Part shown: in pieces, positions 1 through 11,400 of the stretch
Numbering within the stretch: position 1 is the stretch's first letter
Layout: every line of letters starts with the position of its first letter
Source of the DNA: Casuarina equisetifolia
Taxonomy: Eukaryota; Streptophyta; Magnoliopsida; Fagales; Casuarinaceae
Length of the DNA stretch: 64,000 nucleotides
Assembly (NCBI GenBank): GCA_028551475.1
Contig: CM052360.1
Coordinates: forward strand, 17,534,501 to 17,598,500
Direction: 5' to 3'
Program-made: the position numbers and the translations under genes
Notes under the pieces: generated by a model
Seen by the model: the letters and a program-made list of their open reading frames with translations, nothing else
The model's database searches: none
Told to the model about the DNA's origin: nothing

Positions 1-2154
1 AGATGGTATATAGACATGAGAGGAAATGAACATGTGTATGAGAAATTAGTAGTAATTAGGAGAAGCATCTCATTCAAGCAATAGCCCAGTAAGTAATTTG
101 ACTGGCTTTTTATGGTACTCAGAAATTCTTAGTGTTTGGATACCAACAAACTCGAACTCACAATAAGCTCACACTTGTTCATTGTGCCTTACCATGCTTC
201 TTGGTAAGGTGTTGCCCTTAAAGTCTGTTACCTTATAATCCAGATAAAATAGCCTATTTGGTTAATAACTTCATCATAGAGTGTTTACTCTGACTTCGCT
301 TTCAGATTTTAACAGTGCTCTAAAACCTGCTTGCAGCGTGAACCAACGCTGTTGCCAGTTGAAAATATTGTGGTGGGACTGATTCTTACTGCTTCTTCAA
401 AGATCGGTGTCTTCCTTTCTCTATAGTTATTGATTTGATATGCTTGGTACTTTGAATTCTCTACCCTTAATAAACTTGAGTTGAACTAAGTTGTTGGTTT
501 CCTTGTATAACATACGTGTCTCTAGATACCTGACCTCCGTTAGACTTTATGGAATGGATCCTTGAATGAGAATAATTCACGTCTCCAGCATAAGTTATGA
601 GTCAAGGCCCATGATATATCAGCTAGAACTTTTGCTTTTGTTTACGACCTATTAACGATTAAGATCCAGTTAAAAGGAATTATTTTCTAATCAGTCCAGG
701 TGCCGTTTAAAGAGAATTCTGTGGCTGGTATGTATTAGAGCTAAAGAAATAAGGTAACTGCATGCATGCAACTGACAAGAGATTAGGGTCTAAAATTCTT
801 TACCACCGACCAAATTCACATATTAATGGCTCCAAAATTCTTTACCACCGCCCTTGTTGTCACAACTACATTTATTATCATTTATTATCTTTAATGGCAA
901 TCTCTTGTCAACTGAGTGCATGTAGTTTATCTTATTTCTTTAGCTCTAATGGTATGACTTAATTTTCTCCTGCGTTAAGCTATCTTTACATATTGTTTGG
1001 AGAACTGGCAGACCATTGAAATCTCCGTTCATAGAGCTTGTATCTCGGTTGAGAGTCCACCTAAAGTTTTAGCAGAAGTGGCTTTGTTTACCGTTTCAAC
1101 TATCTACTAATGCAGTTATAGAATGAGTGCCAAGTCATCATCTCTTGTGTTTTAGCAACTTAGAACACTCATAAACTTTGGGTCTGGCCAAATCTTATTG
1201 AAAGTCAAGTCATTAGATAGGAGTTCTAACCATAAACAAAATATATAAAAGACTGCCCCACGTATACAAATGTATGCATGTATATGTGATTAGTTATATA
1301 GAAATCGGGGAAAAAGCTACACCAAAATCTTTTGTTGGATTAAAATTATGCTATTCAAGGTTGGATTACAAGGCCTCCATTAGTTTGTCATATTCATCAA
1401 TATCAAGATTATTAGAGATTAAAATGTCTCACCTAAGAAGATTGGAAGTTTTTGACTTTTTAATGCCTCAAAAATCTGTTAGACAGATGGATTTTCAATT
1501 GTTGGGTGTTGGGGGAAAATGTTTATCATTTATTTATGAGCATAAATTTCATTAAATCATTGTAAGGGGTTATATGTGTGTGTGTGTTTTTGTGTTTATC
1601 TTGTTTGTAAATTATGGGTTTCATATTCAGAATAATTTCTTGTTGGTATACCTGATGCAATCACTTAAAATATTAAGGTATTGATCATATGGGTTTTTAT
1701 GGCTTGATAAATCAAAATGGTCACATTTTTATGAGTACATAACCTATTACGATTGGGAGTCCTTGTTGTTGGTAGATGTTTGAAATTTGTTAAAAGTGAT
1801 ATGAACTATTTAAGTCTCTACATCAAAAACCAAGCTAATCATTCTTTCATACTGTGATTAATATGTTATATAGTCTTTGCAGATAGAAGGACGAACTTTA
1901 TCACGAATTGTAAAGCTCAAATTTGTCAGTTATAACAAATTTGTGATTTAGACCTTTTTTTATCTAAGTCAAAATTAACATACGCAAATCAGATGCAATG
2001 TAATTTAAAGATTCTAAATTATCTTTTATGAATGCCAGACTCAAATAGTTAGTTCAAGGCTGGGTAAAAGATGGCTTATTTGATTATTTGCATCAAAAGC
2101 AGTTTTAGTAGTGGTCTTCTTTCGTGTATTTAACATTCCTGTGTACCCTTCCAG
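1..2154 (+). other. Intron of the receptor-kinase gene (left part outside window)
   Basis: No coding exon could be recognised here on either strand. The stretch is AT-rich and ends in a good acceptor (gtacccttccag) in front of the kinase exon. The kinase exon begins inside a Gly codon, so an upstream exon with the LRRs, the membrane segment and the kinase N-lobe must lie left of the window. This stretch is therefore read as intron, at least 2.1 kb long. Short low-complexity TG runs occur near 1574-1600. Open frames at 762-962 and 1274-1555 have no domain-like content and are treated as chance. Confidence 0.6.
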
Positions 2155-2813
2155 GATCAAGAGCTTCAGGTGGTGGAAAGCCCCTTCACTGGACATCATG
2201 CCTTAAAATAGCTGAGGACCTAGCAAATGGTCTACACTATATCCACCAGAACCCTGGCTTAACCCATGGAAATCTGAAGTCCACAAACGTCTTGCTAGGT
2301 TCGGACTTTGAGTCCTGCCTTACAGATTACGGCCTGGCTTCTTTCAGGGACCCTGATTCTCTCGAAGAGCCCAGTGCTACTTCTCTTTTCTATCGAGCAC
2401 CTGAGTGCCGTTACATTCGGGCGCCATCAACCCAACAAGCTGATGTGTACAGTTTTGGTGTACTTGTCTTGGAACTTCTAACAGGCAAAACACCCTTCCA
2501 GGACCTTGTTCAGGAACACGGTGCGGATATTCCTAGGTGGGTCCGGTCAGTCCGCGAAGAAGAGACTGAGTCTGGAGACGAGCCGGCCTCCAGTAATGAG
2601 ACATCCGAGGAGAAACTTCAGGCTCTCTTGAACATTGCAATGGCTTGTGTCTCAAGTGCGCCAGAGAACCGGCCTACAATGAGAGATGTCTTAAAGATGA
2701 TCAGAGATTCAAGGGCAGAGGCTCAAGTGTCATCGAACAGTAGCGATCATTCACCGGGAAGATGGTCAGACACTGTTCAGAGCTTGCCCAGGGAGGAACA
2801 TTTAAGCATTTGA
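2155..2813 (+). CDS. LRR receptor-like pseudokinase, last exon (partial gene)
   Basis: This is the C-terminal part of a probable inactive leucine-rich-repeat receptor kinase of the plasma membrane, close to Arabidopsis At1g10850/At1g60630 from memory. The exon starts after ccttccag at 2154 in phase 2 and ends with tga at 2811-2813. The C-lobe landmarks are visible: LTHGNLKSTN in place of the HRD catalytic loop, TDYGLASF in place of DFG, then YRAPEC, DVYSFGVLVLELLTGKTP and NRPTM. The catalytic-loop Asp is replaced (HGN), so phosphotransfer is unlikely and a scaffold or co-receptor role is inferred. The Ser/Glu-rich tail ends in REEHLSI. Upstream exons are outside the window. An upstream atg at 2124 lies in the intron and is not the start. 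Confidence 0.9.
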
Positions 2814-5787
2814 GCATTTGAGAATTTGATCATTTGAGTGGACAGCAGCCTTGGCGGCTTAAATTCATGTATTCGGATTTTTGTTCTTCAATTGAATTAT
2901 GATTTCAGTTAGGCATTGTAGAGTGCACCTGCACCTGTGTAAAGGTTTTTCTTTTATTTTTTTATTTTTCTAGAAAAATTACTACTATCAATCTTTTCAG
3001 CTATTTTGCAGTTAACTTTTTAAGGTTTTTTTATTTAGTGAGTTAGGCTTTGAAGGTTGAAGTACGATGTTTGGGAAAAGGGTTCAAAACCCTTCTTCTT
3101 TTTTTTTTTTTTTATCAAATTATTGCTATTTGTTACAATGTGTTTTTCATGAATTGATATCTGTTAATTTCTTGAATACTTACTCGATGTTCGCTGTGAA
3201 ATGAAAGTTGTGCACCGCCTACAAATAATCTGGGTATGAGGTTAGCCTACAAATTTCTTGAATCTGTGTTTCCAAATGCTGTAACCATAATAAGCCGTAA
3301 ATGAGTGCATAATTTGTTTTCGGGCTTACTAAAGTGGGCTTTTCACATTTTGTGTCGCTTCCCATCACCAGCGTTTGGTTTAGATAGCCCACTGGGCTTG
3401 GTCAGCCTTTGTCAGCTTGCTGGATTGGATTGCTCCTTTTTGAGATTTTCCTTGGGCTGTTCTCTATGTACAGCTTGGGCTACGCTTTTTTTGAACCAAG
3501 GGTTTCTCCGTGGACCAAACTTCCTTTGCAAAACAAATCGAACAGTCTTAATAGACTCTTTTCTAAAACAAATCATAAAAGCTTAACATTCCATATTGAA
3601 GTATAATACTATAGAAAAAGTATCATACTAAGTTACTTTGCATTTATGCCATTTCTAGCATTAAACCAAATTCATTATTTTTCAAAATAACACCTCACTA
3701 TTTGTCATTACAATATAAATATGGGAATAGCCCTTATTCTTAGGATTACGCATTACATTATAAAGTATAGAAAATATGCTTCAAATTTTTCTAATATTTG
3801 ATCAAGAAAATATCACATTTTAAAGCTGTAAGACTTGTGGAATATTTGGGACCTATAAATGTTGTTAATGGGCTGGGTTAAAGCAAGGACTAATTGTGCT
3901 AATCAAGTGGAAAAGTAGGATCCTTTGTCTGCTGCCTTTAAGTGCCCAAAAGGATGAAACCAAAAGTCGTTCCATCAAAGACTACATATCATCTGAATCA
4001 TGCTTAAATATGCTAAAAAAAATACCCCTTTTTTTGTTGGAAAAGCAAGGGATTAATCTGAAGGGTGTTGCTTTGAGAAGGGATTCCTTAACAAGGAAAG
4101 GCAGACAATTCCTCACTCATTTTTAAACCGTGCTTGTCCAAAAATGGTGAAAGCGGTTCTCCGGTGATTCTCTGCCGCACTGAGCTGTCCTTGTGCCCCG
4201 GGGGTCGGAACGGCACCGTGTGATTAGAGGTTTTGGCAGTGAAAGTGTTAACAGAGGTGGCTCTTCGTTTGAAGGCTAATAAGCTAGAGTTACTCTAAGT
4301 CTTGACTCCTATGGATTTGGGGCTTTTGGTTTTGAGTTATCTTTAGCATATTTCATATGATTTGAGGATTGTTTGAAGCTGTATGTACTGAAAAATTGCT
4401 CCATTGACTCCACCCCGTGGAGAAGATCAATAGTTTGCTATATTGATTAAGGGGTAGTGCATGTGCAATATTACTGTGGTAAAATTCAATCTCTCTCTTG
4501 AGATGAGAAATCTGTGTTTTAAAAGTTGTGGACAAACATTTTTCTCCTTCATAGTGTAAGACCTTCTTAATCGATTCGGTTTAGGGAAGTAGATATGGAT
4601 TTCAAGTGTCTTGGATTGAACCATGTTTTCTTTTGTATAATTTTCTTTATTTCTTTCTTCCTATCACTTGTAACTTTGCGCATAGTTATTCTAGTTGGGC
4701 TACGGCTTAAAGTAATTAGTTAATATATACTATTGCATTATAAGAAAAATTCATTAGTGAGCAATTCCAAGCCAACAAAACCATAAGTTTAAGTTTCAAC
4801 TCCAATAAGCTCATCATGAGTCCCCATAAGCCTAAGTTTCAACTCCAAGAAGTTCATCATGAGCTCCCATAAGTCCAAGTTTAGTGTTAATCCTTAGACA
4901 ATGAAGGCATGTGTTACTCGAACTTGAAACGTGAGGATGATTCGATACCAATTAATGCAAGCCGGTTATAGGATTGTAACAAAATAATTAAAAGAATATC
5001 AAAATCTTAATTCAACCTCCAATTCTTGAGAGGCCATTTAGTCTAAGTCATTTACCTTAACATGAAATTCTTACGGCTAATTTGTTAGAAGACATACTAG
5101 TTTCAATTTGAAACCGTCAATTAATTATTGTGATTGTCTCTTATTATTAAATTTTACTTAAGAGTCACTTTTAAAATGAAAGAAAGAAATACATCTCCTC
5201 TTCATAAGCTACTTATAGGGGGGAAAGAAAAAGAATTTTTAAAACGATCTCTTTCTAATCAATAGAAGGGAAACAAAAAAAATAAGAAAACAAAAATTCC
5301 CATGTAACCGTGTTGTTAAAACTGTCAACATGCTAAAAATATTAAAATTTCCCATGTGAACATATTAAAGCTCCCTTTTATCATTTGTCTTGCTCAAAAG
5401 ATTTGAATGCCAAATCCCCTTTTTCTTTTCACATTTTCAACTCTGAAGATCAAACTGTTTTGTTGTTTATGCAAGTTTCACACACACACACACACCAAAA
5501 ATTGATTTGAAACTGATTCATTAGGATCCAAACCCTTTAAATCTCGATTCTTCAAAAAATTAATAAATATATAAATTTAGAATCTTAAGCAAAAGTCGGC
5601 AGGAGGACAAGGCATTTTTAAATATGACAAACATTTGTACCGATTGTGAAACCGGACTCAACAAGGAAGAGAAGATGGGAATTGGTTCCTAGGGCTGTCG
5701 AAATACCCACCATTTCCTGAAGGCATGGCCTTCTCTCTTGGTTTTTGCATTTGGTCACATAATCGGCAACGCTCTTAGTTTAAGACA
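2814..5787. other. Intergenic region between pseudokinase and PPR gene
   Basis: No gene is supported here. The pseudokinase 3'UTR probably occupies the first 100-200 bases. A GC-richer patch at about 4135-4250 stands out but encodes nothing recognisable. A CA microsatellite lies at 5479-5495. The last few hundred bases before 5788 should hold the PPR promoter and 5'UTR; no clear TATA box was identified. Confidence 0.5.
4783..4883. repeat. 43-bp tandem repeat, about 2.4 units
   Basis: Units start with ataag at 4783, 4826 and 4869. Each continues with a shared aagtttcaactcca segment and a catcatgag segment, differing at a few positions. It is intergenic and of unknown origin. Confidence 0.7.
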
Positions 5788-8019
5788 ATGACTACTTCCT
5801 CCAACTCCTACCGTGCCTTACTAAAGCTCTGCAGCGATGCCAAAAACCAGAACCACGCCAAGAAGATCCACTCCCATATAATCAGAACCTTGACACACCC
5901 AGAAACCTTTCTATTAAACACCGTCATACATACATACGCCAAAGTAGGCAACTTAGAGTACGCGCGCCGCGTGTTCGATCAGATGTCCCACCCAAACCCC
6001 TTCTCCTGGAACACCATCCTTTCTGCTTATTCGAAATCGGGTCATCTCTCAGAAATGCAATTGATTTTTGACCGAATGCCAAGTCAAGATGGGGTTTCGT
6101 GGAATTCGCTTATTTCTGGATACGCGTCTTATGGTTCTCTTTTTCAGTCGGTGACGGTTTATAAGTTGATGATGAAGAATGGAGCAGTTAATTTAAATCG
6201 GATAACGTTTTCCACTATGCTTACACTGTCGTCAAATCAAGGGTCTGTTGATTTGGGTAGACAGATTCACGCGCAAGTAATCAAATTTGGTTTCCACTCC
6301 TATGTCTTTGTAATGAGCCCTTTAGTGGACATGTACTCGAAACTGGAGTTAATTTATGATGCAAAGCGGGTTTTCGATGAGACGCCGGAAAGGAACGTGG
6401 TAATGTATAATACTATGATCACGGGGCTTTGGCGAAGCGGGATGATTGAAGATTCAAGGCGGTTATTTTGGGGTATGAAGGAAAGAGATTCAGTTTCATG
6501 GACAACAATGATAAAAGGACTTATGCAGAATGGGCTGGGCAGAGAAGCGATTGAGTTTCTTAGAGAAATGAGGTTGGGGGGTTTTGATATGGATCAATAT
6601 ACTTTTGGGACTGTGCTGACTGCTTGTGGAGACTTATTCGCCCTGGAAGAAGGTAAGCAGATTCATGCTTATATCATTAGAACTGATCTTTCGCATAATG
6701 TCTTTGTGGGCAGTGCTCTTGTTGACATGTATTGCAAATGCAGAAGCGTAAAATCTGCCGAAGCAGTTTTTGACAGAATGGCCGATAAGAATGTTGTGTC
6801 ATGGACGGCAATGCTAGTGGGCTATGGTCAAAACGGGTACAGTGAAGAAGCTATTAAGATATTCTGCAATATGCAGAAATTTGGTATTGAGCCTGATGAT
6901 ATCACTCTGGGGAGTGTAATCAGCTCGTGTGCAAACTTAGCAAGCTCGGAAGAGGGTGCCCAATTTCATGCTCGTGCTGTTGTTTCTGGCTTAGTCTCTT
7001 TTATTACCGTGTCCAATGCACTTGTCACCCTGTACGGTAAATGTGGAAGCATTGGAGATTCCCGTCAAATATTCAATGATATGAAAATTAAGGATGAAAT
7101 CTCCTGGACAGCATTGGTTTCGGGGCATGCTCAATTTGGAGAAGCCAAGGAGACGATTGATCTGTTTGAAAGAATGCTGGCCCAGGGTTTGAAACCCGAT
7201 GGAGTTACTTTCATTGGGGTTCTTTCAGCTTGCAGTAGGGCAGGATTGGTGGAGAAAGGACGTCACTATTTTCAATCAATGATAGAAGAACATGGAATCA
7301 GACCACTTCCTGATCACTACACTTGCATGATTGACCTTATTAGCCGAGCAGGAAGGTTGGAAGAAGCAAAACAGTTTATAGAGAAGATGCCTATCCATCC
7401 CGATGCAATTGGTTGGGCCACCTTGCTAAGCTCGTGCAGATATTATGGTAACCTTGAAATTGGCGAATGGGCGGCTGAGAGGCTCAAGGAGTTAGAGCCC
7501 CAGAATCCAGCGAGCTATGTTTTGCTCTCAAGCATGTACGCGGCAAAAGGGAATTGGGACGGTGTGGCCCAGTTAAGAAGAGGAATGAGAGATAAGGGAT
7601 TGAGGAAGGAGCCGGGATGTAGTTGGATCAAATATAAGAACAGAGTGCACATTTTTTCAGCAGACGACCAGTCAAGTCCATATTCAGCTCAGATATATTC
7701 TGAGCTTGAGAAATTAAATTGCAAAATGAGAGAGGAAGGGTATGTTCCGGATATGAATTCTGTGCTGCATGACGTCGAGGAGTCGGAGAAGATAAAGATG
7801 CTCAGCCATCATAGCGAGAAGCTTGCGATTGCCTTTGGGTTGATTTTTTTGCCTGCTGATCTTCCCATACGAGTATTTAAAAACCTTAGGGTCTGTCGGG
7901 ATTGCCATAACGCCACAAAGTATATTTCTAAGATAACCCAGAGAGAAATACTTGTGAGAGATTCTGTTCGATTCCATTTATTTAAAGATGGAAGATGTTC
8001 ATGTGGAGACTTCTGGTGA
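5788..8019 (+). CDS. PPR protein, PLS class with E/E+/DYW domain
   Basis: This intronless ORF of 743 codons encodes a pentatricopeptide-repeat protein expected in mitochondria or chloroplasts, where DYW proteins bind one or a few transcripts and deaminate specific cytidines to uridine. PPR helices run through most of the protein (for example NPFSWNTILSAYSKSGHL, ALVDMYCKCRSVKSAEAVFDRM, DGVTFIGVLSACSRAGLVEKG). The E/E+ region carries LLSSMYAAKGNWDGVAQLRRGM and EPGCSWIK. The C-terminal deaminase-like domain has the zinc motif HSEKLAIAFG and the cluster CRDCHNATKYIS. The terminal tripeptide is DFW instead of DYW, a common variant. Length and sequence fit At1g68930 from memory. The start is the first atg of the frame, in the context agacaatgact. 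No frameshift is seen. Confidence 0.95.
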   Translation: MTTSSNSYRALLKLCSDAKNQNHAKKIHSHIIRTLTHPETFLLNTVIHTYAKVGNLEYARRVFDQMSHPNPFSWNTILSAYSKSGHLSEMQLIFDRMPSQDGVSWNSLISGYASYGSLFQSVTVYKLMMKNGAVNLNRITFSTMLTLSSNQGSVDLGRQIHAQVIKFGFHSYVFVMSPLVDMYSKLELIYDAKRVFDETPERNVVMYNTMITGLWRSGMIEDSRRLFWGMKERDSVSWTTMIKGLMQNGLGREAIEFLREMRLGGFDMDQYTFGTVLTACGDLFALEEGKQIHAYIIRTDLSHNVFVGSALVDMYCKCRSVKSAEAVFDRMADKNVVSWTAMLVGYGQNGYSEEAIKIFCNMQKFGIEPDDITLGSVISSCANLASSEEGAQFHARAVVSGLVSFITVSNALVTLYGKCGSIGDSRQIFNDMKIKDEISWTALVSGHAQFGEAKETIDLFERMLAQGLKPDGVTFIGVLSACSRAGLVEKGRHYFQSMIEEHGIRPLPDHYTCMIDLISRAGRLEEAKQFIEKMPIHPDAIGWATLLSSCRYYGNLEIGEWAAERLKELEPQNPASYVLLSSMYAAKGNWDGVAQLRRGMRDKGLRKEPGCSWIKYKNRVHIFSADDQSSPYSAQIYSELEKLNCKMREEGYVPDMNSVLHDVEESEKIKMLSHHSEKLAIAFGLIFLPADLPIRVFKNLRVCRDCHNATKYISKITQREILVRDSVRFHLFKDGRCSCGDFW

Positions 8020-8880
8020 TGTGATTTTCTTCGTCTAAAAGGTTTGGCTGGAAAGATGCTCAGTTTTAGAGAACAGCTATGAGAATATAATGCTTTATAC
8101 TACCACCGATATATGCTTTGAGGAGACGGGATTACGCTGTCATGATATTAAATCAGTCACGCCTGCATCAAGAAAATTATGTCAAGTGGAGGAGCAAACT
8201 ATGAGGGAAAGGTCTTCAAATATTTCAAGTGGGATGCATTCCCTTACTCAAAAACCGTGGATGAACACTCATTTGCCTAAGCTAAGGCCAACGATGATGC
8301 CTGAACAAATAACTGGAGGGGCTCAATTGGTCAAAGGTTTGAAGGAAAGGCAATTCGTTGGCACTAAGATCTATCTTCATCGTTCTTGAGCTGCTTTCAA
8401 TTTCAAAATCACTTTTTCTTTTCCCTTTTTTTTTTTAAAAAAAATTTCATTTTAGGTTTTACCCTGATCTTTTTTTAAGTTTTATTGGGAATTTTTTAAA
8501 GGTTTCAATAGAAAATTTTCAAAATTTGTCTGAAACGATAAATTAGATGTAGGAGTTTGCACAATGACTTCTAGATGGTTGTTATTGGCGGCAGCGGCAG
8601 TTGCTGCTTGTGACTTGGTTCTAGGACCACTTATGCAAAAATCCTCCTAAGGGAGTAATTGGAGGTGCTTAGAATAACGTCATCGGAAAGAGAGAAGTTG
8701 TGGCACACACCAGACAAAAAAAAAAAAAACGTTGTTCAGTATAGAAGGGAAATGACCCCTAAAATATAGTAGTCCCAAATGACAGCGTTTTGCCCAACAC
8801 GCGGTCACCTCGCCCACTACATCACCAACAAAAGCCCAAAATGACCACATAAACCCAACTATAAAATACCAACATAACAA
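8020..8880. other. PPR 3'UTR and intergenic DNA
   Basis: An open frame of 99 codons at 8090-8389 follows the PPR stop by 70 bases. It has no domain and is most likely 3'UTR. T- and A-runs (8430-8445, 8716-8729) and AT-rich DNA lead into the gypsy relic. No RNA gene was recognised. Confidence 0.45.
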
Positions 8881-10194
8881 TTAAAGTAGCCTTGTCCCCA
8901 AGGCGAAAATAAGGGTACCTTAACAAGAATGAGGACTCTTTTTCCCAAGTGGCATTTAAAGGCACTCTACCTTCCCCATGCACTAAAAACTTTGTATGTA
9001 CCTTTCACTTGCCCTTCTCAAGATTAGCTCGTAGAATACAACATGATCCCTTCTTATGGATGGTAGCAAAGAGACATGGTAAAGTTGCAAACTAGATCCA
9101 ATACAACAATTCAACCTATGTACATGAAAAATTGGGTGTACCTTCAACCCTTCCAATGATTCCAACTTGTGTGCCATTATTCCCATATTTTGTAACACCT
9201 TAAAAGATCTATAGTACTTAGGAGATAGGTTCTATTCCCTTCCCTCTACCATAGTAGTTTGACAATAATTTAACACTTCCAAAAAGATGTGGTCACCCAT
9301 TTCAAATTATACCTTGAACATGTTGTAGTCATAGAACTTCTTCACAAGCTCTTGCCAAACTCTACTTCAACTTGGTTAATTATTGATCTTACTTTTCCAT
9401 TAACTACTCAACTAAGGCTACTGTTGTATCCAAGAATGTAGGACAATATGCTAGGAGGGTGTCACCCATACACAACCTTATAAGGCATATGAAGTGTGGT
9501 CCCATGCCAATTAGTGTTATAATAATATTGCGCCTAAGAAAACCATTTGTTCTACTCCTTTGGAGTATCCCTTGTAAAACACTAAAGATACATTTTGATG
9601 ATATGGTTCACAACCTTCATTTGCCCATCCAATTGGGCATGATAAGCTAAAATGAAATTAAAACTAATTCCCTAAATATAAGAAAATTCCTTCCAAAAAA
9701 GGCTAGTAAACATTGGATCCTTATCGCAAATAATAGATTTAAGTATATCATACAACTTGAAGATGTGATCAAAAAAGGTTTAAGTAACCGCTTGTGGAGT
9801 ATATGAATGCACCAAAGCAATGAAATGGCCAAATTTGGATATGTGAATCATAACTACCAAAATAACTAACTTTCACCTAACATTAGCAACATCTTAATAA
9901 GATCCATGGAGATGTCATCCCATACTTGTTTTGGAATAAGTAATGCCTACAGTTTGCCTAAAGGAAGGGAGTTACTTCCTTTACATTTTTTACAAGTAAC
10001 ACATTCACTAGGTTGCTTGGCAATGGACTCCTTCATCCTTCTCCAAAAGAATACTTCCCTTATGCATTTGAGAGTTTTTGGTGTTCCTTCATGAGTACTT
10101 GCATGGATCTCATTAATGATCACTGAAATTAATGTTGAAGTGTTGTTCAAGTAAATTCACCCCTTATAAAATATTACTCCTCTCTTATACTCCC
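8880..10194 (-). mobile_element. Ty3/gypsy chromovirus relic: 3' end of pol (integrase, chromodomain)
   Basis: Read on the minus strand from 10194 down, the order is that of a Ty3/gypsy polyprotein 3' end. First comes a short pre-integrase stretch with GVIFYKG. Next is an H2C2 zinc-binding module (IHASTHEGTPKTLKCIR, then ECVTCKKCK, within 9947-10150). Then follows part of the integrase core near 9600-9760 with CDKDPMFTS (second catalytic Asp). Then HKLESLEGLKVHPIFHV at about 9115-9170. Last is a chromodomain-like end with ATWEKE and LGDKATL at about 8885-8950. Several frameshifts and stops separate these pieces, and the catalytic-Glu position appears changed to Lys, so it is long dead. Everything upstream of the pre-integrase stretch is missing, replaced abruptly by unrelated plus-strand sequence. 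No LTR was identified. Confidence 0.8.
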
Positions 10195-11400
10195 AAGGTT
10201 GAATTCTTAGGATTAGTTTTAAATCAATCAAGTTTAAAACTTCAAGAATATGTTGTTTCCCAAATTAGAGAATTTGTAGAAGACATTGATGATAAAAAAA
10301 AATTATAATTTTTTCTAGGAATTCTTAATTATGGAAGAAATTACATATAGGGTTTATCTAAAAAGGAAATTGCTTTATTTCAAAAACTAAGGAAAGATAA
10401 TGAATTTTTTTGGTCTAATAAAGACATATATTGACAAGACAAATTAAAAAAGTGTTAGTTAATGCTTCAAAAGTCTATCTTCCTTATCAAGGAGATAAGC
10501 TTATCATTGAATCAAATGCTTCAAAATGTTGTTAGGGATGTGTTTCAAAAGAAATTTCTAAAAATATTTTACATGAATATGAACATGTTGGTTTTAAAGG
10601 AATTAGATCTAAAAAGGATCATATTCCTTAAAAGCTTCAAAAAGAAGAATTAATTTGTGGATATAATTCTAGAAAGTTCAAATTGAATTTTAAAAAATTG
10701 TATAATTTCTGAAAAATAACTTTTAGCCTTCAAATTAGCTTTTAAAAGTTTTCATATTTATGTTGGTCCCAATGATTTTATTGTCTAAACTAATAATAAA
10801 CTGTTAAATATTTTTTTAAATAATAAAAGAAATATTATTGAAGTTAAGAGATTGAAGTAGTACAATTTTATTGCGAATTATTCATTTAAAATTGAATATT
10901 TAAAATATACTAACAATCTCATTGCAAATTATCTCAACTGAAACCCAAGAGATAACTCCCAACCAAGTAGCATCATTAAAAGTTATTTCATGGAGCCTAA
11001 ATAAGGCAAATGGGTTATAGTGGTAAAGAAGCATGAACAACCAATCTTATTGTACATGGTATTTAAAGGATCCCAACTAGGAATCCATACTCTTGGGATT
11101 GTCTGCTATAGCCAAATCAATGGCTATTAAGGTTTGATTCTCAACCATAAATACTATAGAAGAAGCTAAACAAGCTTTTGCCAAGTACATGCCAGTGGTT
11201 GTAGCCAAAGGTAAAGCTAAACAAGTTATCTTTGAAAATTCTAAACAATTTTTTTTTCACAAATCAAAGACTTTAATAATTTTGGAATCTCTAAGGAGGC
11301 ATACGAAGAGCTTAATGGAGGTTGGAATTTGAGTATTTTATTATCAACTAGACATCTTGCTAGGATCTTGCTTAAGTGCTTTTAAGAGAGACCAATTAGG
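10195..11400 (+). mobile_element. Endogenous caulimovirid-like relic: RT/RNase H region plus viroplasmin-like domain
   Basis: Plus-strand, heavily broken coding DNA. Near 10195-10330 a stretch with EFLGLVLNQ and FLGILNYGRNYI resembles the RT connection region of plant pararetroviruses. RNase H-like motifs follow (LIIESNAS at 10500-10523, then KEELICGYNS). About 500 bases further on, 11010-11125 reads as a short domain with YMVFKGSQLGIHTL and SQINGY. This resembles the Cauli_VI/viroplasmin family, also found as the N-terminal hybrid-binding domain of RNase H1. Many stops and frameshifts interrupt the region and no complete reading frame remains, so it cannot act. It could instead be an unusual retrotransposon carrying the same domains. 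It starts directly at the cut end of the gypsy relic in opposite orientation. Confidence 0.5.

Noticed and set aside
8090..8389. 99-codon plus-strand ORF just after the PPR stop
   Set aside because: No domain, no family resemblance, and lies where the PPR 3'UTR is expected.
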